A stretch of DNA of 64,000 nt, from contig JADKAO010000001.1 of the NCBI GenBank assembly GCA_016715285.1, positions 434,001 to 498,000 of the forward strand, read 5' to 3'. This document shows positions 1-12,427 of this stretch, one piece after another. Numbering within the stretch: position 1 is the first letter of the stretch; each line of letters opens with the position of its first letter. The position numbers were made by a program, and so were the translations under genes. The notes under the pieces were generated by a model, which was not told the DNA's origin, made no database searches, and was given only the letters and a program-made list of their open reading frames with translations. The DNA comes from Actinomycetales bacterium (GTDB lineage Bacteria; Actinomycetota; Actinomycetes; Actinomycetales; Dermatophilaceae).

Positions 1-2780
<2,780 letters not shown>

Positions 2781-2923
2781 TCCGGAGCGGTTGGTTGCGC
2801 GTGCGGTCGCGCTAGTCTCTCCTACCAAGTGAACTCACGGTGAACGGCGCAGAAAATCGATGACTGCGTCGCGTGGGTGACTGGACGCCTGTCAGCGTTT
2901 CCCGCTGGCGACGAGGAGACCCC

Positions 2924-5044
2924 GTGGCCAAAAAGGGCCAGAAACGCAAGGGAAAGAAGTCAGCGGCCCCCGAGCCGGTGACTTCGGCCCCGGCGATCCC
3001 CGCGCACCTACGTCCGCGCCGCGCCCACGTGTACGACCTCGACCGACAAGCCGACAGTGTCGCTCTGTCGGTGTTGCGGGCGGCTGCGCCCGGATTGCAG
3101 TACCTCTCCACGCGCTACCCGAGGCAGTGGGTGCGCAAGGACGTCATTGCGGGTGTCGCGGTCGCGGCATACATGGTCCCTCAGGTGCTCGCGTACTCGG
3201 CGATCGTCAACGTGCCGCCCGTCGCGGGACTGTGGAGCGCCCTCGCGGCCATCGTCGCGTATGCCGTCATGGGCGCCTCCCGCGTCTTGTCCGCCGGGCC
3301 GGAGTCCACCATTGCCCTCATGGCAGGGGCTGCTATCGCCCCGCTCGCAGGAGGCAACCCCGATCGCGCCTTGGCCCTGTCGGCGGCCCTGTGCCTCATC
3401 GTCGCCGGGTGGTGTCTGATTGCCCGAGTGTTCCGCGCCGGCATCGTCGTCGAGCTGCTCTCCCAACCACTCCTCGTCGGGTATCTCGCAGGTGGCGCCG
3501 TGCTGATGATCGTCGGGCAGCTCGGCAAGGTGACCGGCACCAAAGTCGGCGGCGAATCGATCGTCGATCAAGTGGCGTCGTTCCTGTCCGTCGTGGGATT
3601 GACCAAGCCACTGACGCTCGCTGTTGCGGCCGCGACCCTCGCCCTGATCCTGATCGTTCGGCGTCTCCGTCCCTCGCTCCCAGCCCCCTTGATCGCGGTC
3701 GCGCTGACCACGGCAGCCTCGGCTGTTTTGGGCCTGCATGCACAGGGTGTCGCGATCGTCGGTGCAGTGCCGTCAGGGCTGCCGATGCCCGCGTTGCCTA
3801 ACGTCAGCATGGACGACGTCCAGGCGCTGGTGTTGGCTGGTCTGGGCGTTGCGGTGGTCGGCTATAGCGACAACATGCTCATCGCGCGGGGCTTCCCGGC
3901 GCCGCTAGAAGCAGGCGAGACCAAGGCGGACGTGCGGGTCGACCCGCAGTCTGAGCTCGTGGCCATGGCCGGCGTGCAGGCCGCGATCGGCTTCTTCAGC
4001 GGATACCCCGCGTCATCATCCGGGTCCCGCACAGCCCTCGCCATCGCATCGGGTGCCCGAAGCCAGGTGTACTCGCTCGCTGCCGGGGTCTGCATCCTTG
4101 CGGTGCTCTTCTTTGCGGGGCCGTTGGTGTCTGCCCTGCCACAGGCGGCCTTGGGCGCGGTGGTGTTCTATGCCGCCGGCAAACTGATCTCACCGGCAGA
4201 GTTCCGTCGCTTGTGGAATTTCCGCCGACGCGAGTTCGTGCTCGCGATTGTCACGATGCTGGGAACGGTCATCATCGGCATCCTCGCGGGTGTCGTCCTG
4301 GCGATCGCGATCAGTTTGCTGGAGATGACCCACCGATTGGCGCGACCACACGAAGGCGTCTTGGGCCGCGTCCCTGGTCTGCCAGGGATGCACGACGTGG
4401 CTGATTACCCCAAGGCCAAGACCATCCCCGGGTGTGTCTTCTATCGGTATGACGCCCCGCTGTTCTTCGCCAATATCGGGGACCTCCGGGAGCGTGTCGA
4501 GAACGTTGTCACCCAAGAGAATGCCGCCTTCCCGGACACTCCAGTGCGGTGGTTCATCCTCAACGTCGAGGCCAACGTCGAAGTTGATGTGACCGCGGCA
4601 GATGGTCTGCGTGAGCTTGCTCAAGAGCTGGCAGCGCGTGGGGTTGAACTCGGATTGGCGCGGGTCAAGCTCGATCTCTATGAGCCTCTGGACCGCGCTG
4701 GCGTCATCGACGTCATCGGCAAGGACATGTTGTTTGCGACCCTGCCTGTGGCGGAGAAGGCCTACATCAGCTGGGCTATCGCCAATACGCCGATCGAAGA
4801 GCCTGAATCCGCGGCAGCGCCGCCGGGGGAGGCAGAGCACGACGAGCCGGCGCTGCTTCCGTGGGAACGCCCCGATGAGGACGACGAGACTCCGGCGGGA
4901 GATCCCACCACCGCCGAACCCCCTGTCGAGCCCAGCATGGCAACCGGCGCTGACGACGGCCAGTCGGCCGATGTCGTTGGTGACCCGGACGACGTCAGCG
5001 AAGAAGCCATCAGCAGAGAGCTCCAGCCCGGAGCTTCACGCTGA
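2924..5044 (+). CDS. SulP-family anion transporter with STAS domain
   Basis: Predicted inner-membrane SLC26/SulP permease for sulfate, bicarbonate or a similar anion; the substrate cannot be read from sequence. GTG 2924 is chosen because GAGGAG (2913-2918) lies 5 nt before it; an in-frame GTG at 2873 lacks such a site. The order is a basic N-terminal tail, a SulP core with about ten hydrophobic segments (GVAVAAYMVPQVLAYS, then VLSAGPESTIALMAG), a STAS domain (nt 4430-4780) and an acidic Pro/Glu-rich tail. About 706 aa. Its last 9 bases overlap the 3' end of sbcC on the other strand. Confidence 0.9.
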   Translation: MAKKGQKRKGKKSAAPEPVTSAPAIPAHLRPRRAHVYDLDRQADSVALSVLRAAAPGLQYLSTRYPRQWVRKDVIAGVAVAAYMVPQVLAYSAIVNVPPVAGLWSALAAIVAYAVMGASRVLSAGPESTIALMAGAAIAPLAGGNPDRALALSAALCLIVAGWCLIARVFRAGIVVELLSQPLLVGYLAGGAVLMIVGQLGKVTGTKVGGESIVDQVASFLSVVGLTKPLTLAVAAATLALILIVRRLRPSLPAPLIAVALTTAASAVLGLHAQGVAIVGAVPSGLPMPALPNVSMDDVQALVLAGLGVAVVGYSDNMLIARGFPAPLEAGETKADVRVDPQSELVAMAGVQAAIGFFSGYPASSSGSRTALAIASGARSQVYSLAAGVCILAVLFFAGPLVSALPQAALGAVVFYAAGKLISPAEFRRLWNFRRREFVLAIVTMLGTVIIGILAGVVLAIAISLLEMTHRLARPHEGVLGRVPGLPGMHDVADYPKAKTIPGCVFYRYDAPLFFANIGDLRERVENVVTQENAAFPDTPVRWFILNVEANVEVDVTAADGLRELAQELAARGVELGLARVKLDLYEPLDRAGVIDVIGKDMLFATLPVAEKAYISWAIANTPIEEPESAAAPPGEAEHDEPALLPWERPDEDDETPAGDPTTAEPPVEPSMATGADDGQSADVVGDPDDVSEEAISRELQPGASR

Positions 5045-8000
5045 CTGCGAGAGCACCGTAACCGTCGAGCCAACAGTGGTCTTGTCGACTCGAAGTTGCA
5101 CCGGGATCCGGCTGCGCAGGTCGGCAACGTGGCTGACTACCCCGACAGAGCGACCGCCCTCGCGCAATGTGTCGAGCACCCCCATGACCTGCTCGAGGCT
5201 TTCGTCGTCGAGGGTGCCAAAGCCCTCGTCGATGAAGAGCGTCTGCAGATCCACTCCGCCCGCCTCGAGATGGACGGCGTCGGCCAAACCCAACGCCAGC
5301 GCGAGAGACGCCATGAATGCCTCTCCGCCTGACAGGGTCGCAGGGTCGCGGGTCGCGCCGGTCCACTGATCGTGCACGGTAAGCCCGAGCCCACTGCGCC
5401 GGCCACTCCCTGAGAGTGCGTCTGTGTGCGCGAGCCGGTAGCGGCCGGACGCGATCACCGCGAGTCGCTCGTTAGCCAGGTCGACGATGCGCTCCAGCCG
5501 CCCAGCGAGGACAAAGGCGGACAGACGCATGCGCAGGGCATTGTCTGCGCCAATCCCCGTCACCGTGTCGGCGAGGTGCGAAATCGTGCGCGCGGTATGC
5601 ACCTGCTGGGTCCACCGTGCTGCCAACTCCAGAACCGTCGCCCCCACGATGTCAGCATCCCGAGCCGCCGCTGACGCCACCGTCTCGTCGCTGCCAGCGA
5701 TCAGCAGAGCAGTCTTGGCCGCATCTGCAGCTGCCGCCAACACATCGAGGTCAGGGCGTGGCCGCGACTGCGCCGCGACGACCTCAGGCTCAGCGAGGGT
5801 CGCGAGGGCCGTTGCACGCTGCTCGCCTGTCGTCCGCAGCGCATCCGTGATCGCCTGCGCCTCCGTGTCCGAGAGCAGGGCGGATTGAGCAGCGCTGATA
5901 GCGGAAAACCCCAGTGCGGCACAACGGTCCGAGAGAATCCCGGTCAAGTCGGCCACGTCGCTGGCGGCCGCGGACACGGACTGCTGATGCGCCGCAGCTG
6001 TCTCAAGCAGGGTGGCGAGTCGGTCATGCCTGGAGACCGTCTGCTGGATGTCGGAGATGAGGCCGCGCAGCTGCCCGGAGTCGTCCGAGTCGTCCGAGTC
6101 GTCCGAGTCGTCTGGGTCGTCGGACTCGTTCAGAGAGTCCTTCTGGCCGCGCACGCCGCGAGGGTCGTCGAGGGCCACCTCGCAGGGGCAATCAGCATGC
6201 TCGGCCAGGGTTGCGGCGAGTTCGCCACGCACCTGCTCCCGATCGGTCCGTGCTGCGGTCAGCAACCCCCGCGCAGCTCCGACAGCCTCGAGTGCAGTGG
6301 TGCGGGTCGTGACCGCCTGCTCGGCACGGAGAATGCTCTCCTGCTGGCGCGCAACCGCAGCCGCGAGCCGTGCACCCTCGGTCTCGACCGCCGCCAGCTC
6401 GGTGGCTACCGCGTCGAGCGCCGCGACCAGCGTCTCTCGGTCGCGGGTGTCTTCGCCAAGGTCCTTGGCCTTCGCGCCCACGACGGCAGCCCATCTCGCC
6501 ACGTCGCTGGCAGCCTGCGTGGCCAGGTCGTGGGCGCGATCAAAGGTCTCCTGCGCGGTGGAGATCTCCGCGGCAGTCACCACCTCGCCTGCGCTCGCGG
6601 GGCGAGGATGCTCAACCGAGCCACACACCGCGCACGGCATACCGGGGGAGAGTCCCGCAGCCAGCTCCCCAGCCATGCCTTCGATGCGGCGGCGCTGGAG
6701 CTCCAGCAGCTCCGTCCCTGCCCGCTGCGCGGACTCGGTGGCAGCGAGTGCCGCATCGGCCGCCACCCGGTGCTCCTCGCGGGCCCGCTCCCACTCGGTC
6801 CTGACCTCCAGAATCCGAGCTGCTTCAGTGTGCTGGTGCTGGAGGTATGCCGTGCGCGCAACGGCCGCTTCGGCGACCGCGACCTCAACCCGGGCGTGCT
6901 CGGCGTGCTTGTGGGCGCTCGTGTGGGCGTGGTCTGCAGCCGTGGCTTGTGCCTCGGCAGTCGTGAGATCTTGCTCGCACCGCACGACTACCCCGGCAAT
7001 GTCAGTGGCTCGTCGGGAGAGGTGTTGGAGCCGTCCGATTGGGGCCGACCGCCCGCTCACCAACGACATGACCTCGCTGCCCTCGTGCGTGAAGGCGGAA
7101 AGGTCAGTGAAGGCGCCCACGCCGGGGAACTCACGGGCCGAAGCGCGCAGAGCCGCCTGGGCAGAGGTGAGAGCCGCCTCGTGCTGACGGGTGGCTCGTT
7201 CGAGCGCCCGGAGATCGCCCGAGATGGTGCGCGCTCGCTCATGAGCGGTAAGCTGCTCAGCCTGACCGCGTAATGTCGGCTCACGCTCGGCCAGCGCGGC
7301 CAGGGTGGCTTCTGCGGCAGCACCCCGGTCGTATGCCGTGACCAGCGGAATGTTGGCCCGAAGGGCGTCCTCAGCGGCGCGCAACCGAGCGTCGGCACGG
7401 TCTCGTCGGGCAGCCTGCTCGGCCGCGTGTTGGTGGGTCGCCCCGATCAGCCGGGAGACGACATCGTCGAGCCCATCCATGTCTGCTGAGAGCTCAGGGA
7501 AGTCGCTGCGCGCCGGCTCCGGGAGGAGTTCGATGAGACCGTTGAGCCGGTTCAGCGCGGCATCCACCTGGTGCTGGGTGGCGCTGACAGCGTGATCAGC
7601 CGCACGCCGCTGCTCGACCAGCCAAGACTCGATCTGGCCATAGCGGCTGACGTCAAAGAGCCGCTCAAGAACTGCTCGGCGATCCTCCGGTGTGGCCCGT
7701 AGGAAGGTCGCGAACTCACCCTGAGGCAACAGCACCACCCGGCTGAACTGCTCCAAACCCAGACCCACGGCGCGTCGGACCACCAAGCCCGCCTCGTCGG
7801 ACCGCGTCGTCACCGCCCGCCACCCGGCGCCTTCAGCCTCCTCGACGAGCACCTTCGCGGGTACGACCCTGTCGCCGGTGCCGCGCTTCTTGGCGCGCAC
7901 GAACTCGGGGGAGCGCGTCACCCTCAGTCGACGACCGCCCGCCGTGAACTCCACGCTGACTTCGGGCACCGAGCCCGAGGGAGCATGCTGGCTCTGCAGC

Positions 8001-8194
8001 GAGCGCCCAGCTGGCCGCGCACCGGGCACATCGGCATACAGGGCGAAGCAGAGAGCATCGAGGATGCTCGTCTTACCGCCTCCGGTCGGGCCGTGGATCA
8101 GGAAGATGCCGGCATCCGACAGGCGGTCGAAATCAATCTCGATCTCGTCGGCAAACGGCCCAAACGCGCGACACACCAACCGGTGGAGCCTCAT
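5036..8194 (-). CDS. sbcC: Exonuclease SbcC, Rad50-like SMC ATPase
   Basis: ATPase subunit of the SbcCD nuclease that opens hairpins and processes DNA ends. 1052 aa. Walker A GPTGGGKT is at residues 35-42. Long Ala/Glu/Arg-rich coiled coils flank a zinc hook CAVC near residue 521. The signature LSGGEAF lies near residue 957, followed by Walker B FIDEGFGTLDDE. Its start overlaps the sbcD stop by 4 bases (ATGA), so the two are translationally coupled. An Asp/Ser tandem repeat in the second coiled-coil arm is listed separately. Confidence 0.96.
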   Translation of the reverse strand: MRLHRLVCRAFGPFADEIEIDFDRLSDAGIFLIHGPTGGGKTSILDALCFALYADVPGARPAGRSLQSQHAPSGSVPEVSVEFTAGGRRLRVTRSPEFVRAKKRGTGDRVVPAKVLVEEAEGAGWRAVTTRSDEAGLVVRRAVGLGLEQFSRVVLLPQGEFATFLRATPEDRRAVLERLFDVSRYGQIESWLVEQRRAADHAVSATQHQVDAALNRLNGLIELLPEPARSDFPELSADMDGLDDVVSRLIGATHQHAAEQAARRDRADARLRAAEDALRANIPLVTAYDRGAAAEATLAALAEREPTLRGQAEQLTAHERARTISGDLRALERATRQHEAALTSAQAALRASAREFPGVGAFTDLSAFTHEGSEVMSLVSGRSAPIGRLQHLSRRATDIAGVVVRCEQDLTTAEAQATAADHAHTSAHKHAEHARVEVAVAEAAVARTAYLQHQHTEAARILEVRTEWERAREEHRVAADAALAATESAQRAGTELLELQRRRIEGMAGELAAGLSPGMPCAVCGSVEHPRPASAGEVVTAAEISTAQETFDRAHDLATQAASDVARWAAVVGAKAKDLGEDTRDRETLVAALDAVATELAAVETEGARLAAAVARQQESILRAEQAVTTRTTALEAVGAARGLLTAARTDREQVRGELAATLAEHADCPCEVALDDPRGVRGQKDSLNESDDPDDSDDSDDSDDSGQLRGLISDIQQTVSRHDRLATLLETAAAHQQSVSAAASDVADLTGILSDRCAALGFSAISAAQSALLSDTEAQAITDALRTTGEQRATALATLAEPEVVAAQSRPRPDLDVLAAAADAAKTALLIAGSDETVASAAARDADIVGATVLELAARWTQQVHTARTISHLADTVTGIGADNALRMRLSAFVLAGRLERIVDLANERLAVIASGRYRLAHTDALSGSGRRSGLGLTVHDQWTGATRDPATLSGGEAFMASLALALGLADAVHLEAGGVDLQTLFIDEGFGTLDDESLEQVMGVLDTLREGGRSVGVVSHVADLRSRIPVQLRVDKTTVGSTVTVLSQSA
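6078..6122. repeat. 9-bp tandem repeat inside sbcC
   Basis: Five tandem units of GAGTCGTCC (the last two degenerate) encode an acidic Asp-Asp-Ser run on the sbcC strand. The repeat keeps frame, so copy-number change would only lengthen or shorten an acidic linker in the coiled-coil arm after the zinc hook. Confidence 0.85.
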
Positions 8195-9360
8195 GCCACA
8201 CCTGCCTCGCGGCCACGTTCGTCCGCGTCAACCGCAGCGCCCACCCGAGTCTCCTCGACGGCCCGCTGCAGCAGGGCACGTTCGGCGTCGGTCGCCGCGA
8301 CCCCGCCGCGTACGTGCCCGAGGAAATCGGTGCACACGTCGAGCTCGGACCGCCCAGGGCGAGTCCGAGCGGCATACGCCCTGGCCTCAACCACCGCGCC
8401 GGCGGGCTCGAAATCGAGAGCCAACACGTCGGGGAATCTGCGTCGCAGCCGGTCGAGCGCGCCAGGGGGGCGGAGCGGGTCAGTGAGCGTGACATGGCAC
8501 CAGGCGCTCTCGGCGTGGGTATGCCGTGCGTCCGTCAGCAGCGAGTCGAGCTCACCCCGGAGCCGCACCAGCCGGCGAGCTACCGGAGTCGGGACCAACT
8601 CGACGGCACAGTGCTCGACTCCCACGTCGACGAGGTTGACGGAGGTGACATGGTCGGCTTCGCTGAACGACATCGCGAGGGGAGACCCGCTGTAACGAAT
8701 CCGGTCAGACACTGCCTGGGGGCGGTGAAGGTGACCCAGGGCGGCATACGAGATGTCGTTGAACACGCTCGCGGGCACGATCTGGACGCCGCCCACAGAG
8801 ATGTCGCGTTCGCTCTCGCTCGTGACACCGCCGGCGACGAAGGCGTGGGCCATCACGACAACCGGCCCGGCCCCCGAGGCTGCAGCCGACTCACGAACTC
8901 GGGTCATGGCGGCACTGAGCACGCCCGCATGCGAGCGCTCACGCGCGTCGAGCAGATCCGCCGCCACTGCAGGCTCGAGATAGGGGAGCGGATAGACGAC
9001 CCCGTCGCCGACGCGGATGCCCGACCCGACCGACTGCGGATCGGTCTGGATGTGCAGTCCAGCCCGGGCCAACAGCGAGGACGCAAACCCGAGGCGAATC
9101 GACGAGTCATGGTTGCCGCTCGTGACGACGACCTGAGCGCCCGCATCGACCAGCTGCGTGAGGGTGTCCGAGAGGAGTCCTACGGTCTCGGGCGATGGCA
9201 GGGCGCGGTCATAAATATCGCCACTCACGAGCACCGCATCCACCCGCTCGGCCCGAACGAACTCGACCAGCCAGTCGGCAAAACTGGCCTGAGCGGGCAG
9301 CAAGGGCATGCCACACAGCGACCGGCCGAGGTGCCAGTCCGAGGTGTGGATGATGCGCAT
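8191..9360 (-). CDS. sbcD: Exonuclease SbcD, Mre11-like nuclease
   Basis: Mn-dependent nuclease partner of SbcC. 389 aa, the usual length. Calcineurin-type phosphoesterase motifs appear in order: SDWHLG (residues 7-12), GDIYD, GNHDS and GHLH. It is the first gene of the sbcDC pair and overlaps sbcC by 4 bases. ATG 9360 is supported by a -10-like TAACCT exactly 6 nt upstream, which suggests a leaderless mRNA. Confidence 0.96.
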   Translation of the reverse strand: MRIIHTSDWHLGRSLCGMPLLPAQASFADWLVEFVRAERVDAVLVSGDIYDRALPSPETVGLLSDTLTQLVDAGAQVVVTSGNHDSSIRLGFASSLLARAGLHIQTDPQSVGSGIRVGDGVVYPLPYLEPAVAADLLDARERSHAGVLSAAMTRVRESAAASGAGPVVVMAHAFVAGGVTSESERDISVGGVQIVPASVFNDISYAALGHLHRPQAVSDRIRYSGSPLAMSFSEADHVTSVNLVDVGVEHCAVELVPTPVARRLVRLRGELDSLLTDARHTHAESAWCHVTLTDPLRPPGALDRLRRRFPDVLALDFEPAGAVVEARAYAARTRPGRSELDVCTDFLGHVRGGVAATDAERALLQRAVEETRVGAAVDADERGREAGVA

Positions 9361-9372
9361 GGCCTCAGGTTA
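9361..9372 (-). promoter_or_regulatory. Leaderless promoter of sbcD
   Basis: On the minus strand TAACCT (9372-9367) is followed by 6 nt and then the sbcD ATG. This spacing puts transcription start at or next to the start codon, and no Shine-Dalgarno sequence is present. Confidence 0.5.
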
Positions 9373-9508
9373 GGTGCGGCCACCGACAGCCCTCTGGAGG
9401 TATGACGGCGAGCCGGGAAGGACCTGGTGGCGGCGGCCATTCGCAGGCTCGTGAAGACCCCCGCGCCTGACCGAACCGTGGTGACCCGTCGCGCGAACTG
9501 CGCTCCAC

Positions 9509-9524
9509 GGCATACGCTCCCGGC
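9509..9524 (+). promoter_or_regulatory. Leaderless promoter with GGCATAC, glutamate-cysteine ligase-like gene
   Basis: GGCATAC is at 9509-9515, and the overlapping -10-like TACGCT (9513-9518) ends 6 nt before ATG 9525. There is no ribosome binding site. The same heptamer-to-start distance of 9 nt recurs at five other genes here. Confidence 0.5.
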
Positions 9525-11012
9525 ATGGGTGCCGACGTCGAGGCGATTACGTACACGCGCGAGCAGCGCCAGCGCTACCGCGAGAAGGTGCAGTTATGCC
9601 TCGACGTGTTCGAGCGCATGCTCGCCTACGCCCACTTCGAGTTCGACAAGCCGATGACGGGCATGGAGATCGAACTCAACCTCGTCGGAGACGACTTCCG
9701 GCCGCGCATGGACAACGCCAAGGTCCTTGAGCGGATCGCCGACCCGGAGTACCAAACTGAGCTCGGCCGCTACAACATTGAGTTCAATGTGTCGCCGCGC
9801 CCGCTGCCAGGGAAGGCTGCGCTGGAACTGGAAGCCGACCTCCGCACCTCGCTCAACCGCGCCCAAGATAAATGCGCCACGCTCGGCAACCGGATCATGA
9901 TGATCGGCATCCTGCCGACGGTCATGCCCGAGCACCTCACCGGTGACTGGATGAGCCGCAACACTCGCTATCAGGCGCTCAACGATGCCGTCTTGGCCGC
10001 GCGCGGCGAAGACGTCTACCTCGATATCGAGGGGCCACACGGGGAGCATTTGGAGCAATATTGCGACTCGCTAGCTCCCGAATCAGCGTGCACCTCAATG
10101 CAATTGCACCTCCAGGTCGCCCCGATGGCGTTCGCCGACCACTGGAATGCCGCGCAAGTCCTCTCCGGACCGCAACTCGCGGTCGGCGCCAACTCGCCGT
10201 TCTTCCTCGGCAAGCAGCTCTGGGCCGAGACCCGGATCCCGGTGTTCACGCAGGCGGCTGACACGCGTTCGATCGAACTCAAGAACCAAGGAGTGCGCCC
10301 GCGCGTCTTCTTCGGCGAGCGGTGGATCACGTCGATCTTCGACCTGTTCGAAGAAAACGTCCGCTACTTCCCTGCCCTCCTGCCCGAGATCTCCGACGAG
10401 GACCCGGTGGAGATGCTCGAGCGCGGTCAGGTGCCGTCACTGCACGAGATGCGGTTGCACAACGGCACGATCTATCGCTGGAACCGGCCGATCTACGACA
10501 TCGTCAAGGGCCGCCCGCACCTGCGCGTCGAGAACCGCGTCCTCCCGGCTGGTCCCACGATTATCGACACGATGGCCAATAGTGCCTTCTACTACGGCAC
10601 CCTGCGCATGCTCGCCCAAGAAGACCGTCCCGTCTGGACGCGGATGAGTTTTGCTGCGGCCGAGGACAACTTCGTTGCTGGTGCGCGCGAGGGGATCGAC
10701 GCCAAGCTGTTTTGGCCCGGTCGCGGCGAGATCCCGGCGACCGAGCTCGTGTTGCGCCACCTGCTTCCGCTGGCTCACGAGGGCCTGCGCCAGTGGGGGG
10801 TCTCGGATTCGGTTCGGGAGCGCTACCTCTCGGTCATCGAAGGCCGGTGTCTTACGGGAGTCAATGGCGCGTCGTGGCAGATTGAGGCAGTGCGTCGTCT
10901 GGAGGGACGAGGTGTTGACCGCCAGGAGGCCCTGCGCCAGATGCTCGTCGAATACGCCCGTTACATGGAAGACAATGTGCCGGTCCACACGTGGGAACTC
11001 CCGGCCGAATGA
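9525..11012 (+). CDS. Glutamate-cysteine ligase family protein (GCS2/COG2170 type)
   Basis: Predicted ATP-dependent carboxylate-amine ligase of the GCS2 family, as found in actinobacteria; the actual amine substrate is not certain. 495 aa. The conserved N-terminal block includes MTGMEIELNLVGDD and LGRYNIEFNVSPRPL; further conserved segments are ACTSMQLHLQVAP and GANSPFFLGKQLW. ATG 9525 is preceded by a leaderless-type promoter. Its stop overlaps the phzF start (ATGA), so the two genes are probably one unit. Confidence 0.85.
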   Translation: MGADVEAITYTREQRQRYREKVQLCLDVFERMLAYAHFEFDKPMTGMEIELNLVGDDFRPRMDNAKVLERIADPEYQTELGRYNIEFNVSPRPLPGKAALELEADLRTSLNRAQDKCATLGNRIMMIGILPTVMPEHLTGDWMSRNTRYQALNDAVLAARGEDVYLDIEGPHGEHLEQYCDSLAPESACTSMQLHLQVAPMAFADHWNAAQVLSGPQLAVGANSPFFLGKQLWAETRIPVFTQAADTRSIELKNQGVRPRVFFGERWITSIFDLFEENVRYFPALLPEISDEDPVEMLERGQVPSLHEMRLHNGTIYRWNRPIYDIVKGRPHLRVENRVLPAGPTIIDTMANSAFYYGTLRMLAQEDRPVWTRMSFAAAEDNFVAGAREGIDAKLFWPGRGEIPATELVLRHLLPLAHEGLRQWGVSDSVRERYLSVIEGRCLTGVNGASWQIEAVRRLEGRGVDRQEALRQMLVEYARYMEDNVPVHTWELPAE

Positions 11013-11863
11013 GTGGCCTGCGGTTCGAGCTGGTCAACGTCTTCGGCATTGCGGGAGAGCCCTTTTCGGGCAATCCACTCGCGGTGATCACCGCCGATGT
11101 GCCCGTTCCCGATGTCACCATGCAGGCGTGGGCGCGGCAGTTCAATCTGTCTGAGACGACTTTTGTATGCCGGGTCGGGACACCTGAGGGAGTCGACGCC
11201 GCCGTCCGAATCTTTACTCCCACAGTCGAGTTGCCGTTCGCCGGGCACCCCACGCTGGGGACGGCATACTGCGTCGCCTCTGCACTTGGGCGAGACGCGG
11301 TCACGCTCGGTATGCCGGCCGGTCACGTCCCGGTCCGTCTCACCGACCAGGGCTGGCAGCTTCAGGCCCCGCAGGGGCCGGCGTGGGAGCACGAAGCCAG
11401 CGTGAGCGAGTGGGCGAAGGCGCTAGGGCTTCCTGAAGCGGCAGTACCGAACCCGGCATACCGCGTCGCCGCCGGGGTAGAGCAGGTCATCCTCGACCTC
11501 GCCACCCCCGAAGCTGTCCGGGACGCAGTCGCTGATCCAACCAGCCTGCGAGAGCTGGGTTTATGCCCGAGCGGCGAGGCGCTGGTCTATCTGTGGGCCT
11601 GGACCGGTGCAGCGACGGTGGAGGCACGGCTGTTCTTCAGCCAGGATCTCGCGGTGGTCGAGGACCCGGCCACGGGCTCTGCGTGCGCCAACCTCGGCAC
11701 CCTCTGGGCATCCCAAGGGCGCCGCAACCTGACGGTGGTTGTGTCCCAAGGCGCCGCGATCCACCGCCCGTCGAGACTCGTCATCGATCTTGATGCCGAT
11801 GGCCGGGTCTCGGTCGCGGGGCACGTGGTGCCGGTCGGATCAGGCTCGCTGGAACACCAGTGA
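11009..11863 (+). CDS. PhzF-family isomerase/epimerase-like protein
   Basis: Cytosolic protein of the PhzF/diaminopimelate-epimerase fold; the specific reaction is unknown. About 284 aa. Family motifs are FSGNPLAVIT near the N terminus, ELPFAGHPTLGTAY, and DPATGSACANLG near the C terminus. ATG 11009 overlaps the preceding stop by 4 bases; an upstream GTG at 10991 would overlap more. The downstream DUF1697 gene begins in its stop codon (GTGA). Confidence 0.9.
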   Translation: MSGLRFELVNVFGIAGEPFSGNPLAVITADVPVPDVTMQAWARQFNLSETTFVCRVGTPEGVDAAVRIFTPTVELPFAGHPTLGTAYCVASALGRDAVTLGMPAGHVPVRLTDQGWQLQAPQGPAWEHEASVSEWAKALGLPEAAVPNPAYRVAAGVEQVILDLATPEAVRDAVADPTSLRELGLCPSGEALVYLWAWTGAATVEARLFFSQDLAVVEDPATGSACANLGTLWASQGRRNLTVVVSQGAAIHRPSRLVIDLDADGRVSVAGHVVPVGSGSLEHQ

Positions 11864-12416
11864 CCGGCTCGCCGCAGCCGCTCGTCGCGTTTCTCCGTGC
11901 GGTCAACCTGCCGAGGCGATCAACACCGATGGCGCGGGTCCGCGCCGTCCTTGGCGCGCGGGTTACGAGGGCGTTCAGACGTACATCCAGAGCGGCAACG
12001 TGCTCCTGACCCCGGGCGCGGGCATTCCATCCGCGCGCGGCGCCGTGGCAGCGCACCTTGCCACGGTGCTCACCGACGAGTTCGGGTTCGACATCCCGGT
12101 GATCGTGCGGTCTCCCGCTGAACTGGCCGCGCTCGTTGCCGAGGTGGCGACCCTCCCGGACCCTTACCCCGAAGGGCGCAGTTACCTCGCCTTCCTCGAT
12201 CGTCCACTCCCGGACGCGAAGCGCGCAGTCTTTGACGAGTGGTCCGCCGAGCGCGAGTGGGCCCGGGTCGTGAGTGCCGGTGACACAGTGCTTTACCGGC
12301 TCGGTGTGTCGGCCCATGAGGCCAAGCTCACCAAAGCACGCATTGAACGGCAAGGGGTCGTCGCGACGTCGCGCGACCTGCGCGTTGTCACCGAACTCGC
12401 GGCCCGTTGGGGCTGA
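11860..12416 (+). pseudogene. DUF1697 protein, frameshifted
   Basis: DUF1697 family, function unknown. Translation from GTG 11860 gives LVAFLRAVNLPRRSTPMA, then leaves frame near 11960. The conserved YEGVQTYIQSGNVLL and everything to the stop are in the next frame. Adding one G to the GGG run at 11960-11962 joins the two halves (GARGYEGV) at the normal spacing, so one base is missing there. This is either an assembly error or a real frameshift. It is coupled to phzF through GTGA. Confidence 0.75.
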
Positions 12417-12427
12417 GCGAGACCCTT

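Noticed and set aside
6078..6122. Tandem 9-mers as a CRISPR or origin iteron array
   Set aside because: The units are contiguous, keep reading frame and encode an acidic linker in sbcC.
5885..7273. Long plus-strand open frame opposite sbcC
   Set aside because: It is a shadow of the sbcC codon bias; no family motif, while sbcC on the other strand has all Rad50 motifs.
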